Source: Bacillus sp. NTK034 (GTDB lineage: Bacteria; Bacillota; Bacilli; Bacillales; Cytobacillaceae). Taken from it: DNA of 64,000 nucleotides. The stretch covers positions 124,001-188,000 of the forward strand of contig NZ_JAFKOJ010000004.1 of assembly GCF_017303275.1 (NCBI RefSeq). The letters are read 5' to 3'. Under the pieces are notes generated by a model. That model saw only the letters and a program-made list of their open reading frames with translations. It did no database searches and was not told the origin of the DNA. Shown one piece after another: positions 9,204 to 17,275 of the stretch (positions within the stretch are counted from its first letter, which is position 1; every line of letters starts with the position of its first letter). Made by a program: the position numbers and the translations under genes.

Positions 9204-10583
9204 ATGCTCTATCTTTTAATTTGGTGTATTGTTTTAACGGCTTCCATTTACCTTTTTAAACAGGCTGGCGGAAGCCTCTCCCTTTTAAAGCCAAATATGA
9301 TTTCAATCATATTTTATTATTCATTTCTCATTTCCAGCTTTATCGGTACCTTGCTGATTGCAATGGAAGTGGATGATTACTATATGATTAATCGGCTAAG
9401 ATTTGAGGAAAACAGGCAAATAGGGTTTTATATTATTTGTCTGGTGATGGTTCTCTTCCCGTTAGTCATGATGTTAATCTCAAAGCTAAGCAATTTTAAT
9501 GCCAATGATGAATTTAATTCTTATCTTGCGAAGGATATTTCATTGCCTTTTAAGGAAAAGAATGAATTCTTTCTTATATTTCTCATGTTGTCAGGCATTT
9601 CAATGTTGTCCATTCTTTATACGCTTTGGAAAGCGCCTGTCATTCCTATTGTGGAAGTTGCTTTAGGGAACAGTGAGTATTCCCCTGGAGAGTTAAGGAT
9701 CATGGCTCAAAGGGAATTTGGCGGTAATGTTTTGATACGTAACATTTTCGCGATTGCATTGACCCCGCTGCTGTCCCTGATTGCTTACGTCTATGCCGTC
9801 AGGACCGGACAGGTGAAGTGGAAGCTGCTGTATTTGTCTCTATTTGCAGGAGCTATTTTAATTAACATTTACGATTTGGCTAAATCACCAGTGTTTTTCT
9901 ATTTGATTATGTTCCTGCTGCTGAGCCTATATATTGGTGTGATCCGATTTACTGTAAGACGCCTGGTTGTATGGGGGCTGCTGGGCGCTGCTGCACTTGT
10001 TTCCATGTATATTGTGATCCAGGGTGTGACGGATATTGGTTCTTATTTGTCCTATAATTCCGGTCCTGTTGGAAGACTGATTTTTGCTCAGATTGCTCCG
10101 ACTTTCCTGCATTTTGATTTATATGGTAATTTCCTGCCTTATTTAAATGGGAAAAGCCTGCCGATCATTACGGATTTATTTGATATGGACCAGGTCCGTT
10201 CCGCCAGGGTTGTAATGGAAACGGTGTTCCCTGAAAAGGTTGAAGCCGGCACAGCAGGAGTGCTGAACACTCTTTATATTGCTGAAGCATATGCGAACTT
10301 TGGGTATCTGGGCGTCATAGTCAGCACGATTTATATAGCTGCATTAGTACAGATCTTGTATATCGTATTGATCAGGCTCCCTAAAAATCCGGTGTTTTTG
10401 TGTTTATTTATTTACTTTACCATTAATATTCCAAGAACCCTGGTTGGAGGGTTTGCAGACTTTTTATTCAACCCAATCTGGGTGCTGATGACAGGTTTGT
10501 TTGTGGGAATCTTACTATTTATCAGGCTTCGCATTGACTTGACTGCTTTATGGCAGAAGAAAAAGTCAGGAAATGAAGTTTAA
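9204..10583 (+). CDS. Wzy-like oligosaccharide repeat unit polymerase
   Basis: A 459-residue membrane protein with ten or more hydrophobic helices and a long external loop around residues 295-365, the usual layout of Wzy polymerases. These join lipid-linked repeat units at the outer membrane face. Wzy proteins share little sequence, so the call depends on topology, size and position between the epimerase and the glycosyltransferases. It lies 12 bp after the epimerase gene and 11 bp before the next gene. Confidence 0.65.
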   Translation: MLYLLIWCIVLTASIYLFKQAGGSLSLLKPNMISIIFYYSFLISSFIGTLLIAMEVDDYYMINRLRFEENRQIGFYIICLVMVLFPLVMMLISKLSNFNANDEFNSYLAKDISLPFKEKNEFFLIFLMLSGISMLSILYTLWKAPVIPIVEVALGNSEYSPGELRIMAQREFGGNVLIRNIFAIALTPLLSLIAYVYAVRTGQVKWKLLYLSLFAGAILINIYDLAKSPVFFYLIMFLLLSLYIGVIRFTVRRLVVWGLLGAAALVSMYIVIQGVTDIGSYLSYNSGPVGRLIFAQIAPTFLHFDLYGNFLPYLNGKSLPIITDLFDMDQVRSARVVMETVFPEKVEAGTAGVLNTLYIAEAYANFGYLGVIVSTIYIAALVQILYIVLIRLPKNPVFLCLFIYFTINIPRTLVGGFADFLFNPIWVLMTGLFVGILLFIRLRIDLTALWQKKKSGNEV

Positions 10584-10594
10584 GGAGAAATTCC

Positions 10595-11707
10595 ATGAAA
10601 AAAGTATTGCTATATTATCCTTTTGAATTAGCTCAGAATGCCAATAGCGGATCCAAACTCAGGCCAAAAGAAATCCATCAGGCTTTCTTAAGCTGGGGAA
10701 AGGAAAACGATGCAGAAATTCTTCTCTTGTCAGGTTCATCAGCCGCGAGGGAGGAGCTTTTTAACACATGGCAGCGTGAAGGGAAGCTTGATGATATCTG
10801 GTTCTGCTATATGGAGAACCAGACGATTCCATTTTGGCTTACAGATAAGGGGCATATTCCCAAAAAACCATTTATCGACCTGAAGGTCATGAAATTTTTA
10901 AAACAGAGAAATGTGCCTGTCGGTGTATTTTATCGGGATGTTTATTGGAAATTTGATGAGCTTTACCCTTTAAAAGGTCCAAAAAAGACGATTATGAAAA
11001 CTGTTTACCGGATGGAAGAAAATTTTTACGAAAAGTATTGCGATGTTATTTTCCTTCCAAGCGTTGCGATGGGTGAGTATGTTGATATCAATAAACGGAA
11101 AATTGCTCTTCCGCCTGGAGGCAAGGCAAAGAACATCATCAAAAAAGAAAAAGACAGTGAGGCTGCTCAGGGAATATATGTTGGCGGAATAAACAACGAA
11201 GATTATGGGCTATTTTTGCTGCTGAACGCTTTAGAATTGGCTAACAAGGATCAAAGAGTATGTGACTTGACTGTTGTCTGCCGGGAAGAAGAGTTCACAA
11301 GCCTTCCTTCAGACCGAAAAAGCCGCCTTGAGAAGCTTAATATTAAAGTTAAGCATTTAAGCGGGGAAGCATTAAATGAATTGTACCGTGAAATGGATTT
11401 TGCCTTCATTCCGCGATATAGAAGCACATATAATGATTTCTCTGTGCCTGTAAAGCTGGTGGAGTATCTGTCCAATGAGCTTCCTGTCATTGCCACGTAT
11501 TGTGAGGCACAAAGAGAAATCATAGAAACGGATGGCTACGGGCTAATATGTGAAGACCAGGCAGATGATATGGGTAAAGCTATTAGGGAAATGGCGAATA
11601 ATACGCAAATATACCGCCATAACATCAAGCAAACTTTTGCAGAGAAGCATTCCTGGCTGGCAAGAGTAAAGAAGGTAAAGAGTGCCTTGTTAAAGGAGGA
11701 ACTATGA
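10595..11707 (+). CDS. Glycosyltransferase-like protein (GT-B fold)
   Basis: A 370-residue soluble protein. The N-terminal half (KKVLLYYPFELAQNANSGSK) and a C-terminal half with VGGIN, a middle segment like FIPRYRSTYNDFSVPVKLVEYLS and a Pro-Val-Ile turn near residue 298 fit a divergent GT-B glycosyltransferase. The stretch with PVKLVEYL-xx-ELPVIA resembles the donor-binding site of GT4 enzymes. It would add one sugar of the repeat unit; donor and acceptor cannot be read from the sequence. Its stop overlaps the next start by 4 bp (ATGA). Confidence 0.65.
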   Translation: MKKVLLYYPFELAQNANSGSKLRPKEIHQAFLSWGKENDAEILLLSGSSAAREELFNTWQREGKLDDIWFCYMENQTIPFWLTDKGHIPKKPFIDLKVMKFLKQRNVPVGVFYRDVYWKFDELYPLKGPKKTIMKTVYRMEENFYEKYCDVIFLPSVAMGEYVDINKRKIALPPGGKAKNIIKKEKDSEAAQGIYVGGINNEDYGLFLLLNALELANKDQRVCDLTVVCREEEFTSLPSDRKSRLEKLNIKVKHLSGEALNELYREMDFAFIPRYRSTYNDFSVPVKLVEYLSNELPVIATYCEAQREIIETDGYGLICEDQADDMGKAIREMANNTQIYRHNIKQTFAEKHSWLARVKKVKSALLKEEL

Positions 11708-12786
11708 AAGTACTGATACTTGCTCCAAGCAGATCGATACACACACATAAATGGGCATTATTTTATAAAAATAAAGGCATTGATGTAAAGGTTGTTACAT
11801 TCTCCGACCACTATTCTGAGGAAAATGCCAGGGAAATCGACACGATCACCCTTCCTAAGCTATTGCCCGGGAAATTGTCGTATATTTCGAGTGTTTTCGC
11901 TTTGAAAAAGGTTCTTAAAAGCTTTCAGCCTGACATTCTTCATGCACATTATGTATCAAGCTATGGATTTGTTGGTGCATTAGCCAATTACAAGCCTTTT
12001 TATGTTTCGGTTTGGGGAAGAGATATTTTTCAATTTCCACAGCAGGGCGGCGCGAACCGGAAAATCGTTGAATATACTCTATCAAAAGCTGATGTCATTT
12101 GTTCAACAAGTCATATCATGGCTAAAGAAACAAACAAGTATACAGATAAAAAGGTATTTGTTACACCTTTTGGCGTAGATATGAACAAGTTCAGGCCAAT
12201 GCCTGAATTTAAGACAGAAGGTACAGTGACGTTTGGGACTGTTAAGGCACTTTCAGATAAGTATGGCATTGGTGATTTAATCAAAGCTTTTGCCAACATT
12301 CATAAGGAAAAGAGCAATTCTGAACTGCTTATCGTCGGGGACGGACCACAGCGTGCAGAGTATGAACAGCTGACAAAAGATCTTGGAATTGATCATGTGA
12401 CTGCCTTTACCGGACGGGTGCCAAATGATAAAGTCCCGGAATACATTAATAAAATGGACGTATTTGGGGTTCCTTCAACTGAAGACAGCGAGAGTTTCGG
12501 TGTAGCAGCAGTTGAATCAATGGCCTGCGGTGTGCCGGCAGTTGTGTCGAATGTCGGCGGACTTCCAGAAGTGGTGCTGGAAGGAAAAACCGGTTTTGTT
12601 GTGCCAAAAGAGAATCCTGAAGAGCTTGCAAAAGCGATGCTGCACCTAGCGAACAATAAAGAGAAAAGCAGAGAAATGGGACTCGCAGGCATTGAACATG
12701 TAAAGGCTAATTACAACTGGACGGATAACGCAAATGGCATGCTCGATTTATATGAGCAAACCTTGAACAAGGGGATGAAATCATGA
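11704..12786 (+). CDS. GT4 family glycosyltransferase
   Basis: A 360-residue retaining glycosyltransferase of family 4. The N-terminal domain opens MKVLILAPSRSIHTHKWA and includes DILHAHYVSSYG. The C-terminal domain shows GDGPQRAEYEQL, and ESFGVAAVESMACGVPAV near 265-282 with the EX7E donor-site motif. It would act at the cytoplasmic membrane face to extend the lipid-linked repeat unit. It overlaps both neighbours by 4 bp, which implies tight translational coupling. Confidence 0.85.
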   Translation: MKVLILAPSRSIHTHKWALFYKNKGIDVKVVTFSDHYSEENAREIDTITLPKLLPGKLSYISSVFALKKVLKSFQPDILHAHYVSSYGFVGALANYKPFYVSVWGRDIFQFPQQGGANRKIVEYTLSKADVICSTSHIMAKETNKYTDKKVFVTPFGVDMNKFRPMPEFKTEGTVTFGTVKALSDKYGIGDLIKAFANIHKEKSNSELLIVGDGPQRAEYEQLTKDLGIDHVTAFTGRVPNDKVPEYINKMDVFGVPSTEDSESFGVAAVESMACGVPAVVSNVGGLPEVVLEGKTGFVVPKENPEELAKAMLHLANNKEKSREMGLAGIEHVKANYNWTDNANGMLDLYEQTLNKGMKS

Positions 12787-13646
12787 TAAAAAAAGCAGTA
12801 ATACCTGCAGCAGGACTTGGAACCAGATTTTTGCCTGCTACCAAGGCTCAGCCTAAAGAAATGCTGCCTATCGTAGATAAGCCAACCATTCAATATATCA
12901 TTGAAGAAGCTGTTGAGTCAGGCATTGAAGATATTATTATTGTAACTGGCAGAAGCAAAAGAGCGATTGAAGATCATTTTGATAAATCTGTTGAGCTGGA
13001 AATGCTTTTGGAGAGAACGGGCAAACATGAAATGCTTGAAGTTGTAGAGAACATTTCAAACCTGGTGGATATACATTATGTAAGGCAAAAAGAGCCGCTT
13101 GGACTTGGCCATGCCGTTCTATGTGCGAAAAAATTCATTGGCAATGAGCCCTTTGCCGTTCTTTTAGGCGATGATATTGTTGAGAGTGAAGTTCCAGCAT
13201 TAAAGCAAATGATAGATCAATACACAAAAGTGCAGTCCAGCATCCTGGGATGTAATGAGGTGCCGCGCTCTGAAGTATATAAATACGGTATTGTAAACTA
13301 TTCCGAAAACAATGGCGATCTCTTTAAAGTTAAAAGCCTTGTGGAGAAGCCTGCAGTTGAAGAAGCGCCATCAACTCAGGCAATCGTGGGCAGATACATC
13401 CTGACACCAGCTATTTTCGATATGCTCGAGGATGTCCAGCCGGATAAAAAGGGTGAGATTCAGCTTACAGATGCAATCGACAGCCTGCTTGATAAAGAAT
13501 CCATCTATTCTTACATCATTCAGGGGAACCGCTATGATGTTGGAGATAAATTCGGATTCCTGCAGGCATCAATCGATTTTGCTTTAAAGCGCCCTGACCT
13601 TAAAGATAAGCTGTCAGCCTATCTGAAGGAACTAAATGTTAAGTAA
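12783..13646 (+). CDS. galU: UTP-glucose-1-phosphate uridylyltransferase
   Basis: A 287-residue nucleotidyltransferase making UDP-glucose from UTP and glucose-1-phosphate (GalU; called GtaB in B. subtilis). The signature is at the N-terminus: AVIPAAGLGTRFLPATKAQPKEM, with the catalytic Lys in the PKEM motif, followed by VDKPTIQYI and LLGDDI. UDP-glucose feeds polysaccharide and teichoic acid glycosylation, matching the cluster. It overlaps the upstream gene by 4 bp. Confidence 0.93.
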   Translation: MIKKAVIPAAGLGTRFLPATKAQPKEMLPIVDKPTIQYIIEEAVESGIEDIIIVTGRSKRAIEDHFDKSVELEMLLERTGKHEMLEVVENISNLVDIHYVRQKEPLGLGHAVLCAKKFIGNEPFAVLLGDDIVESEVPALKQMIDQYTKVQSSILGCNEVPRSEVYKYGIVNYSENNGDLFKVKSLVEKPAVEEAPSTQAIVGRYILTPAIFDMLEDVQPDKKGEIQLTDAIDSLLDKESIYSYIIQGNRYDVGDKFGFLQASIDFALKRPDLKDKLSAYLKELNVK

Positions 13647-13659
13647 TGGAGATGGGAAA

Positions 13660-14904
13660 ATGAGAGTGATTTACCTGTGTCAGCATTTTCCCCCTGAAAC
13701 TGGCGCTCCTCAGATTCGTGTTTATGAAGTAAGTAAAGAGCTTATCAGCAGAGGGCATCAGGTGGAAGTGATCACAGCTTTCCCGCATCATCCTCATGGC
13801 ATCATTCCAGAGGAGTATAAGGGACGCTTCTATATGTTTGAAGACTGGGATGGAATTCCTGTACATCGTTCGTGGATTTATCCATCTCCTAAGGGAAGTT
13901 TCTGGAAAAGGCTTGCTTCCTATTTTTCTTTTACATTCAGCGCTTTCTATTCGATTCTTAAGTCGAAGCCTACAGATGTGATCATCTGTAATTCTCCGCC
14001 GCTATTCCTTGGCATTACAGGGTATTTAGGGGCAAAAATGAAAAGAGCTAAGTTTGTATTCAATGTTGCAGATATTTGGCCGGAATCAGCTGTAGAGCTG
14101 GGAATTCTGAAAAATAAATCCTTTATTCGCATGGCTGAACGCCTTGAGATGTTTCTATATAAGAAGTCCTGGAAAATTGCGACTGCCACGGAAGGAATCA
14201 AGGAGTATATGGTCCGTAAAGGAAAGAAGGCGGAAGATGTTTTTCTTCTCCCTAACGGGGTCAACACCGATACATTTACTCCCCAGCCTAAAAACATTGA
14301 GTTATTAAGAGAAGTTGGCATAGAGGGCAAAAAAGTCTTTATGTATGCTGGAAATCTTGGTTATGCCCAGGGGCTTGATTCTGTTCTGAGAGCTGCTGCT
14401 CTATTGAAGGACAAGCAGCCGGATGCCCATTTCCTGTTTGTCGGCGATGGCCAGGAACGTGAAAAGCTGCTGAACTTAAAGGAAGAGCTGCAGCTGGACA
14501 ATGTGACTTTCTATGGTTCTGTACCGGTCTCAGCGATGCCGAATATGTTTGCTGCTGCAGACTACAGCATTGTTTCTTTGAGGAATATCGAACTTTTCAA
14601 AGGTGCGAGACCTTCTAAGATATTTCCAGCCATTTCTTCTGGTGTGCCTGTTCTTTATTGCGGAGACGGAGAGAGTGCAGCCATCCTGGAAGAGTATAAT
14701 TGCGGAAAGATTGCTCCGCCTGAAAATCCGGAAGGCATTGCCGCCGCAGTATCAGAATTAATGAGTGTCAGTGATGAGGATTATCAAACCATGAGAGAAA
14801 ATGGCAGGAAGCTTGCCATTGATCAATACTCCTGGAAAAGCATCGTTGATGATATCCTTTTCCATTTGGAAGAGCAGAATAAAGAAGAAAGAGCCAATTC
14901 TTAG
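13660..14904 (+). CDS. GT4 family glycosyltransferase (WbuB-like)
   Basis: A 414-residue GT4 glycosyltransferase similar in layout to WbuB, which transfers deoxy-amino sugars to lipid-linked acceptors. Visible are QHFPPETGAPQIRVYE at the start, VFNVADIWPESAVELG near 134-149, LPNGVNTDTF near 198-207, and ARPSKIFPAISSGVPVLY near 314-331. ATG 13660 follows GGAGATGGG; an earlier in-frame codon lies inside galU. It is the last gene of the cluster, and its stop codon lies inside a terminator hairpin. Confidence 0.82.
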   Translation: MRVIYLCQHFPPETGAPQIRVYEVSKELISRGHQVEVITAFPHHPHGIIPEEYKGRFYMFEDWDGIPVHRSWIYPSPKGSFWKRLASYFSFTFSAFYSILKSKPTDVIICNSPPLFLGITGYLGAKMKRAKFVFNVADIWPESAVELGILKNKSFIRMAERLEMFLYKKSWKIATATEGIKEYMVRKGKKAEDVFLLPNGVNTDTFTPQPKNIELLREVGIEGKKVFMYAGNLGYAQGLDSVLRAAALLKDKQPDAHFLFVGDGQEREKLLNLKEELQLDNVTFYGSVPVSAMPNMFAAADYSIVSLRNIELFKGARPSKIFPAISSGVPVLYCGDGESAAILEEYNCGKIAPPENPEGIAAAVSELMSVSDEDYQTMRENGRKLAIDQYSWKSIVDDILFHLEEQNKEERANS

Positions 14905-14920
14905 GAGAATTGGCTCTTTT
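14891..14920. terminator. Bidirectional terminator between converging operons
   Basis: GAGCCAATTCT (14891-14901) pairs perfectly with AGAATTGGCTC (14906-14916), with TTTT on the plus strand and a T-rich run on the minus strand. It contains the stop codon of the last glycosyltransferase and lies just past the end of the lytB-like gene. Confidence 0.85.
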
Positions 14921-14927
14921 GTGTTTC

Positions 14928-16454
14928 TTATTTAGAAACCGTAGTTCCTTTAAAATAGTGAGTAATAATTTGTTCCGCTTTCCAGCCTTTTTCGGCAAAT
15001 CCTTTTGCTCCATATTGGCTCATGCCGATTCTGTGTCCCCAGCCTTTCCCGTTCAAAGTAACGGAAGTGATGCCGGAGCCTTCATTGGTTACGATGCCGC
15101 CGGATGTTTGGATGGATACTTTTGAGTCGGAAAGTGTTACTTGGCCGTTTGCTGTCTGTACAGTTTGGCCTTTCATATCACTGATGGCTGCCGTGCCGCT
15201 GGCTGTTTGGACGCTTAAACCAGATGCAGAGCCATTCAGCACCGCATCGAACCAGTTTGAATAAAGCTGGTTATAGACGCTTGAATTAGGAAGCGGGAAA
15301 AGCTTTCTGATGACAGATTCGTTACCCGTTACTGTTTTATCTCCTGCAGATGTTTTAATAGTAACACCGCGAACCTCTCCATTTGCTCCCGTTTTCGATA
15401 GAGTCAAATCATAAATGGAGGCAGATGTATCTGAAAAACCAAAGTTTTTTAACAGCTGTGCTGAAGTAAATGTTTCACTCCAGCTGGTGTATGGGGAGGA
15501 CTCATATGGATCATCAACCGAAACAAGGTAAGGATAATAAGACTGGTTGGAATTCCATACGTCACCTACATTTGCTGTTCTGCCGCCGCTGGTTGAGAAG
15601 AAAAAGGTCTGAATAGGCTTTCCATTATATTTAGCCACCAATCCGGCTGTTTCCTGAATAGCGGTATTTGCCCTTGAATCTTCACCTGAATAGCCTTTGT
15701 AAACCTGGCTTGCAGCTGTACTTGTAAGCATCATTGTGTTGGCAGCATAGCTTCTTGCTGCAATCGCTTGAGCCTTTAAAGCTTCTTTCGGCCAGGAAGC
15801 TGGCATCTCACTTGGAACAACACCTTTTAAATAATCTTCCATATCCAGAAAGTTAATGACCTCAACTTGCGACCCATTCGGCTTTAAAAAGAAGCTGCCC
15901 CGGTATGTTGTGCCATTGCTTACCTTTGCAGTGGATAGCGAGCTTACTTCGGAAATTCTCACTGTTGTAGATAAAACCCATCCAGATAAACTTCCAGAAG
16001 ATACTTTATACCAGACTTGTCCTTGTGCATTTGTAAAAGAGTCAAGGTAATCGGCGCTTTCACCAGCTTTAAATGTCTTAATGATTTCGTAAGAAGTAGT
16101 TGCACCTCTTCTCAGAGGAGTATCTGCCGTAAAGACTGCCAGCTTGGAGGTGCCGCTTAGTTCTTGTAAATCAAATCCTTTAGCAGATTTCTGACTGAAG
16201 CCAGTATAGCTGACAGAGACACCGGAGCTGTCTTTGCTTGTCGTTAAGACAGTGCTTTCCGGCACAACCGTTTTGGATCCAGTATCTTTATTAACAAGCT
16301 GATACGTTCCATTTAACGTAATAGTTAAGCTTGATTTTAAATAAACAGATACATTTACTTCGTTACTATACTGCTTAGGTTCGGCTGCTTGACTGAAGGC
16401 AGGCAGGCATGTGAGCAATAAAATGAAACTGAGGAATGAGATGATCTTTTTCAA
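14928..16454 (-). CDS. lytB: SpoIID/LytB-domain wall protein with SH3b domain
   Basis: A 508-residue secreted protein. It starts with a signal peptide (residues 1-23, ending near AFSQAAEP), then an SH3b domain around 130-180 (RRGATTSYEIIKTF) and a SpoIID/LytB domain from about 200 to the C-terminus (DMEDYLKGVVPSEMP, AIAARSYA, GHRIGMSQYGAKG). SpoIID enzymes are lytic transglycosylases acting on denuded glycan. LytB in B. subtilis modifies the LytC amidase, and the amidase here is two genes upstream. The start is TTG with GAGGTGAG before it. It lies 2 bp after the SH3b gene. Confidence 0.8.
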   Translation of the reverse strand: MKKIISFLSFILLLTCLPAFSQAAEPKQYSNEVNVSVYLKSSLTITLNGTYQLVNKDTGSKTVVPESTVLTTSKDSSGVSVSYTGFSQKSAKGFDLQELSGTSKLAVFTADTPLRRGATTSYEIIKTFKAGESADYLDSFTNAQGQVWYKVSSGSLSGWVLSTTVRISEVSSLSTAKVSNGTTYRGSFFLKPNGSQVEVINFLDMEDYLKGVVPSEMPASWPKEALKAQAIAARSYAANTMMLTSTAASQVYKGYSGEDSRANTAIQETAGLVAKYNGKPIQTFFFSTSGGRTANVGDVWNSNQSYYPYLVSVDDPYESSPYTSWSETFTSAQLLKNFGFSDTSASIYDLTLSKTGANGEVRGVTIKTSAGDKTVTGNESVIRKLFPLPNSSVYNQLYSNWFDAVLNGSASGLSVQTASGTAAISDMKGQTVQTANGQVTLSDSKVSIQTSGGIVTNEGSGITSVTLNGKGWGHRIGMSQYGAKGFAEKGWKAEQIITHYFKGTTVSK

Positions 16455-16456
16455 AA

Positions 16457-17140
16457 TTATCTCACCTCACTAAGACCGCCGAATACCCAGCCTTTTACTC
16501 CAGCAGAGGTTTGGGCATTATACCAGGTTTCTCCCTTAGAGTTAACGAAAGTTGAAATATACTTTAGGACCGTTCCTTTTGGCAGTGTTTGAATGACCTC
16601 GTATGAAGTAGTGGCTCCTTTGCGCAAGTGAACATCGCCGGTAGTAATAACCTGAGTAGGAGCTGTAGTTGATGGTTTATCTGTTGATACATTGCCTGAG
16701 AACACCCAGCCCTTTAAAGTTGCCGACAATTCCACACGGTACCATAGTCCAGTTGATGCTTTAAAGGAATCAATTACTTTTAAGCTTGATCCAAAAGATT
16801 TAGCGGCAACAACTTTATAATCAGTAGAAGCTCCGGAATGGATATTCACTGAGCTTTTCGTCACATATACGGCGGAAGGAAGCTGTCCTTCTGCAGGTGG
16901 AGTGGTTGGATTGCCAATTTGACTTTTCAGGCTATTAATCTCCTGCTGCTGGGATGCTATCTTTGATTCTAGTTCTGAAATCTTGCTTTTCATCGGATTT
17001 AATTGAGAAGTAACCCAATCTACACTTGCTAAAACCACATTGCTGGAAGCATTGATTGCATGTGGAGTGAATATTACAGCTCCTGCTCCAATTCCAAGAG
17101 TCAAAGCTCCTGCTGCAATCCATTTTTTCGTACGGCTCAT
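16457..17140 (-). CDS. Secreted SH3b-domain wall protein with coiled coil
   Basis: A 227-residue protein with a signal-anchor (residues about 9-30), a short predicted coiled coil near 47-75 (SKISELESKIASQQQEI), and two bacterial SH3 domains (about 90-150 and 163-225) of the same sequence type as those of its neighbours (VHLRKGATTSYEVIQTL). It has no catalytic domain, so it likely binds the wall and may tether or present the neighbouring hydrolases. Its position in the operon is that of lytA in B. subtilis, but no sequence link to LytA was recognised. Confidence 0.65.
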   Translation of the reverse strand: MSRTKKWIAAGALTLGIGAGAVIFTPHAINASSNVVLASVDWVTSQLNPMKSKISELESKIASQQQEINSLKSQIGNPTTPPAEGQLPSAVYVTKSSVNIHSGASTDYKVVAAKSFGSSLKVIDSFKASTGLWYRVELSATLKGWVFSGNVSTDKPSTTAPTQVITTGDVHLRKGATTSYEVIQTLPKGTVLKYISTFVNSKGETWYNAQTSAGVKGWVFGGLSEVR

Positions 17141-17275
17141 TCAATATTCCCCCTGAATAGTTTATATTTTTCGGTTTAGCGCAAAAATAAATTGGGTACA
17201 TAGCAGAATATATACCCAATTTGGTCATTAGTAGATTAACAGATTAAGAAATTAAAGGAAATATAATCTGTTTGT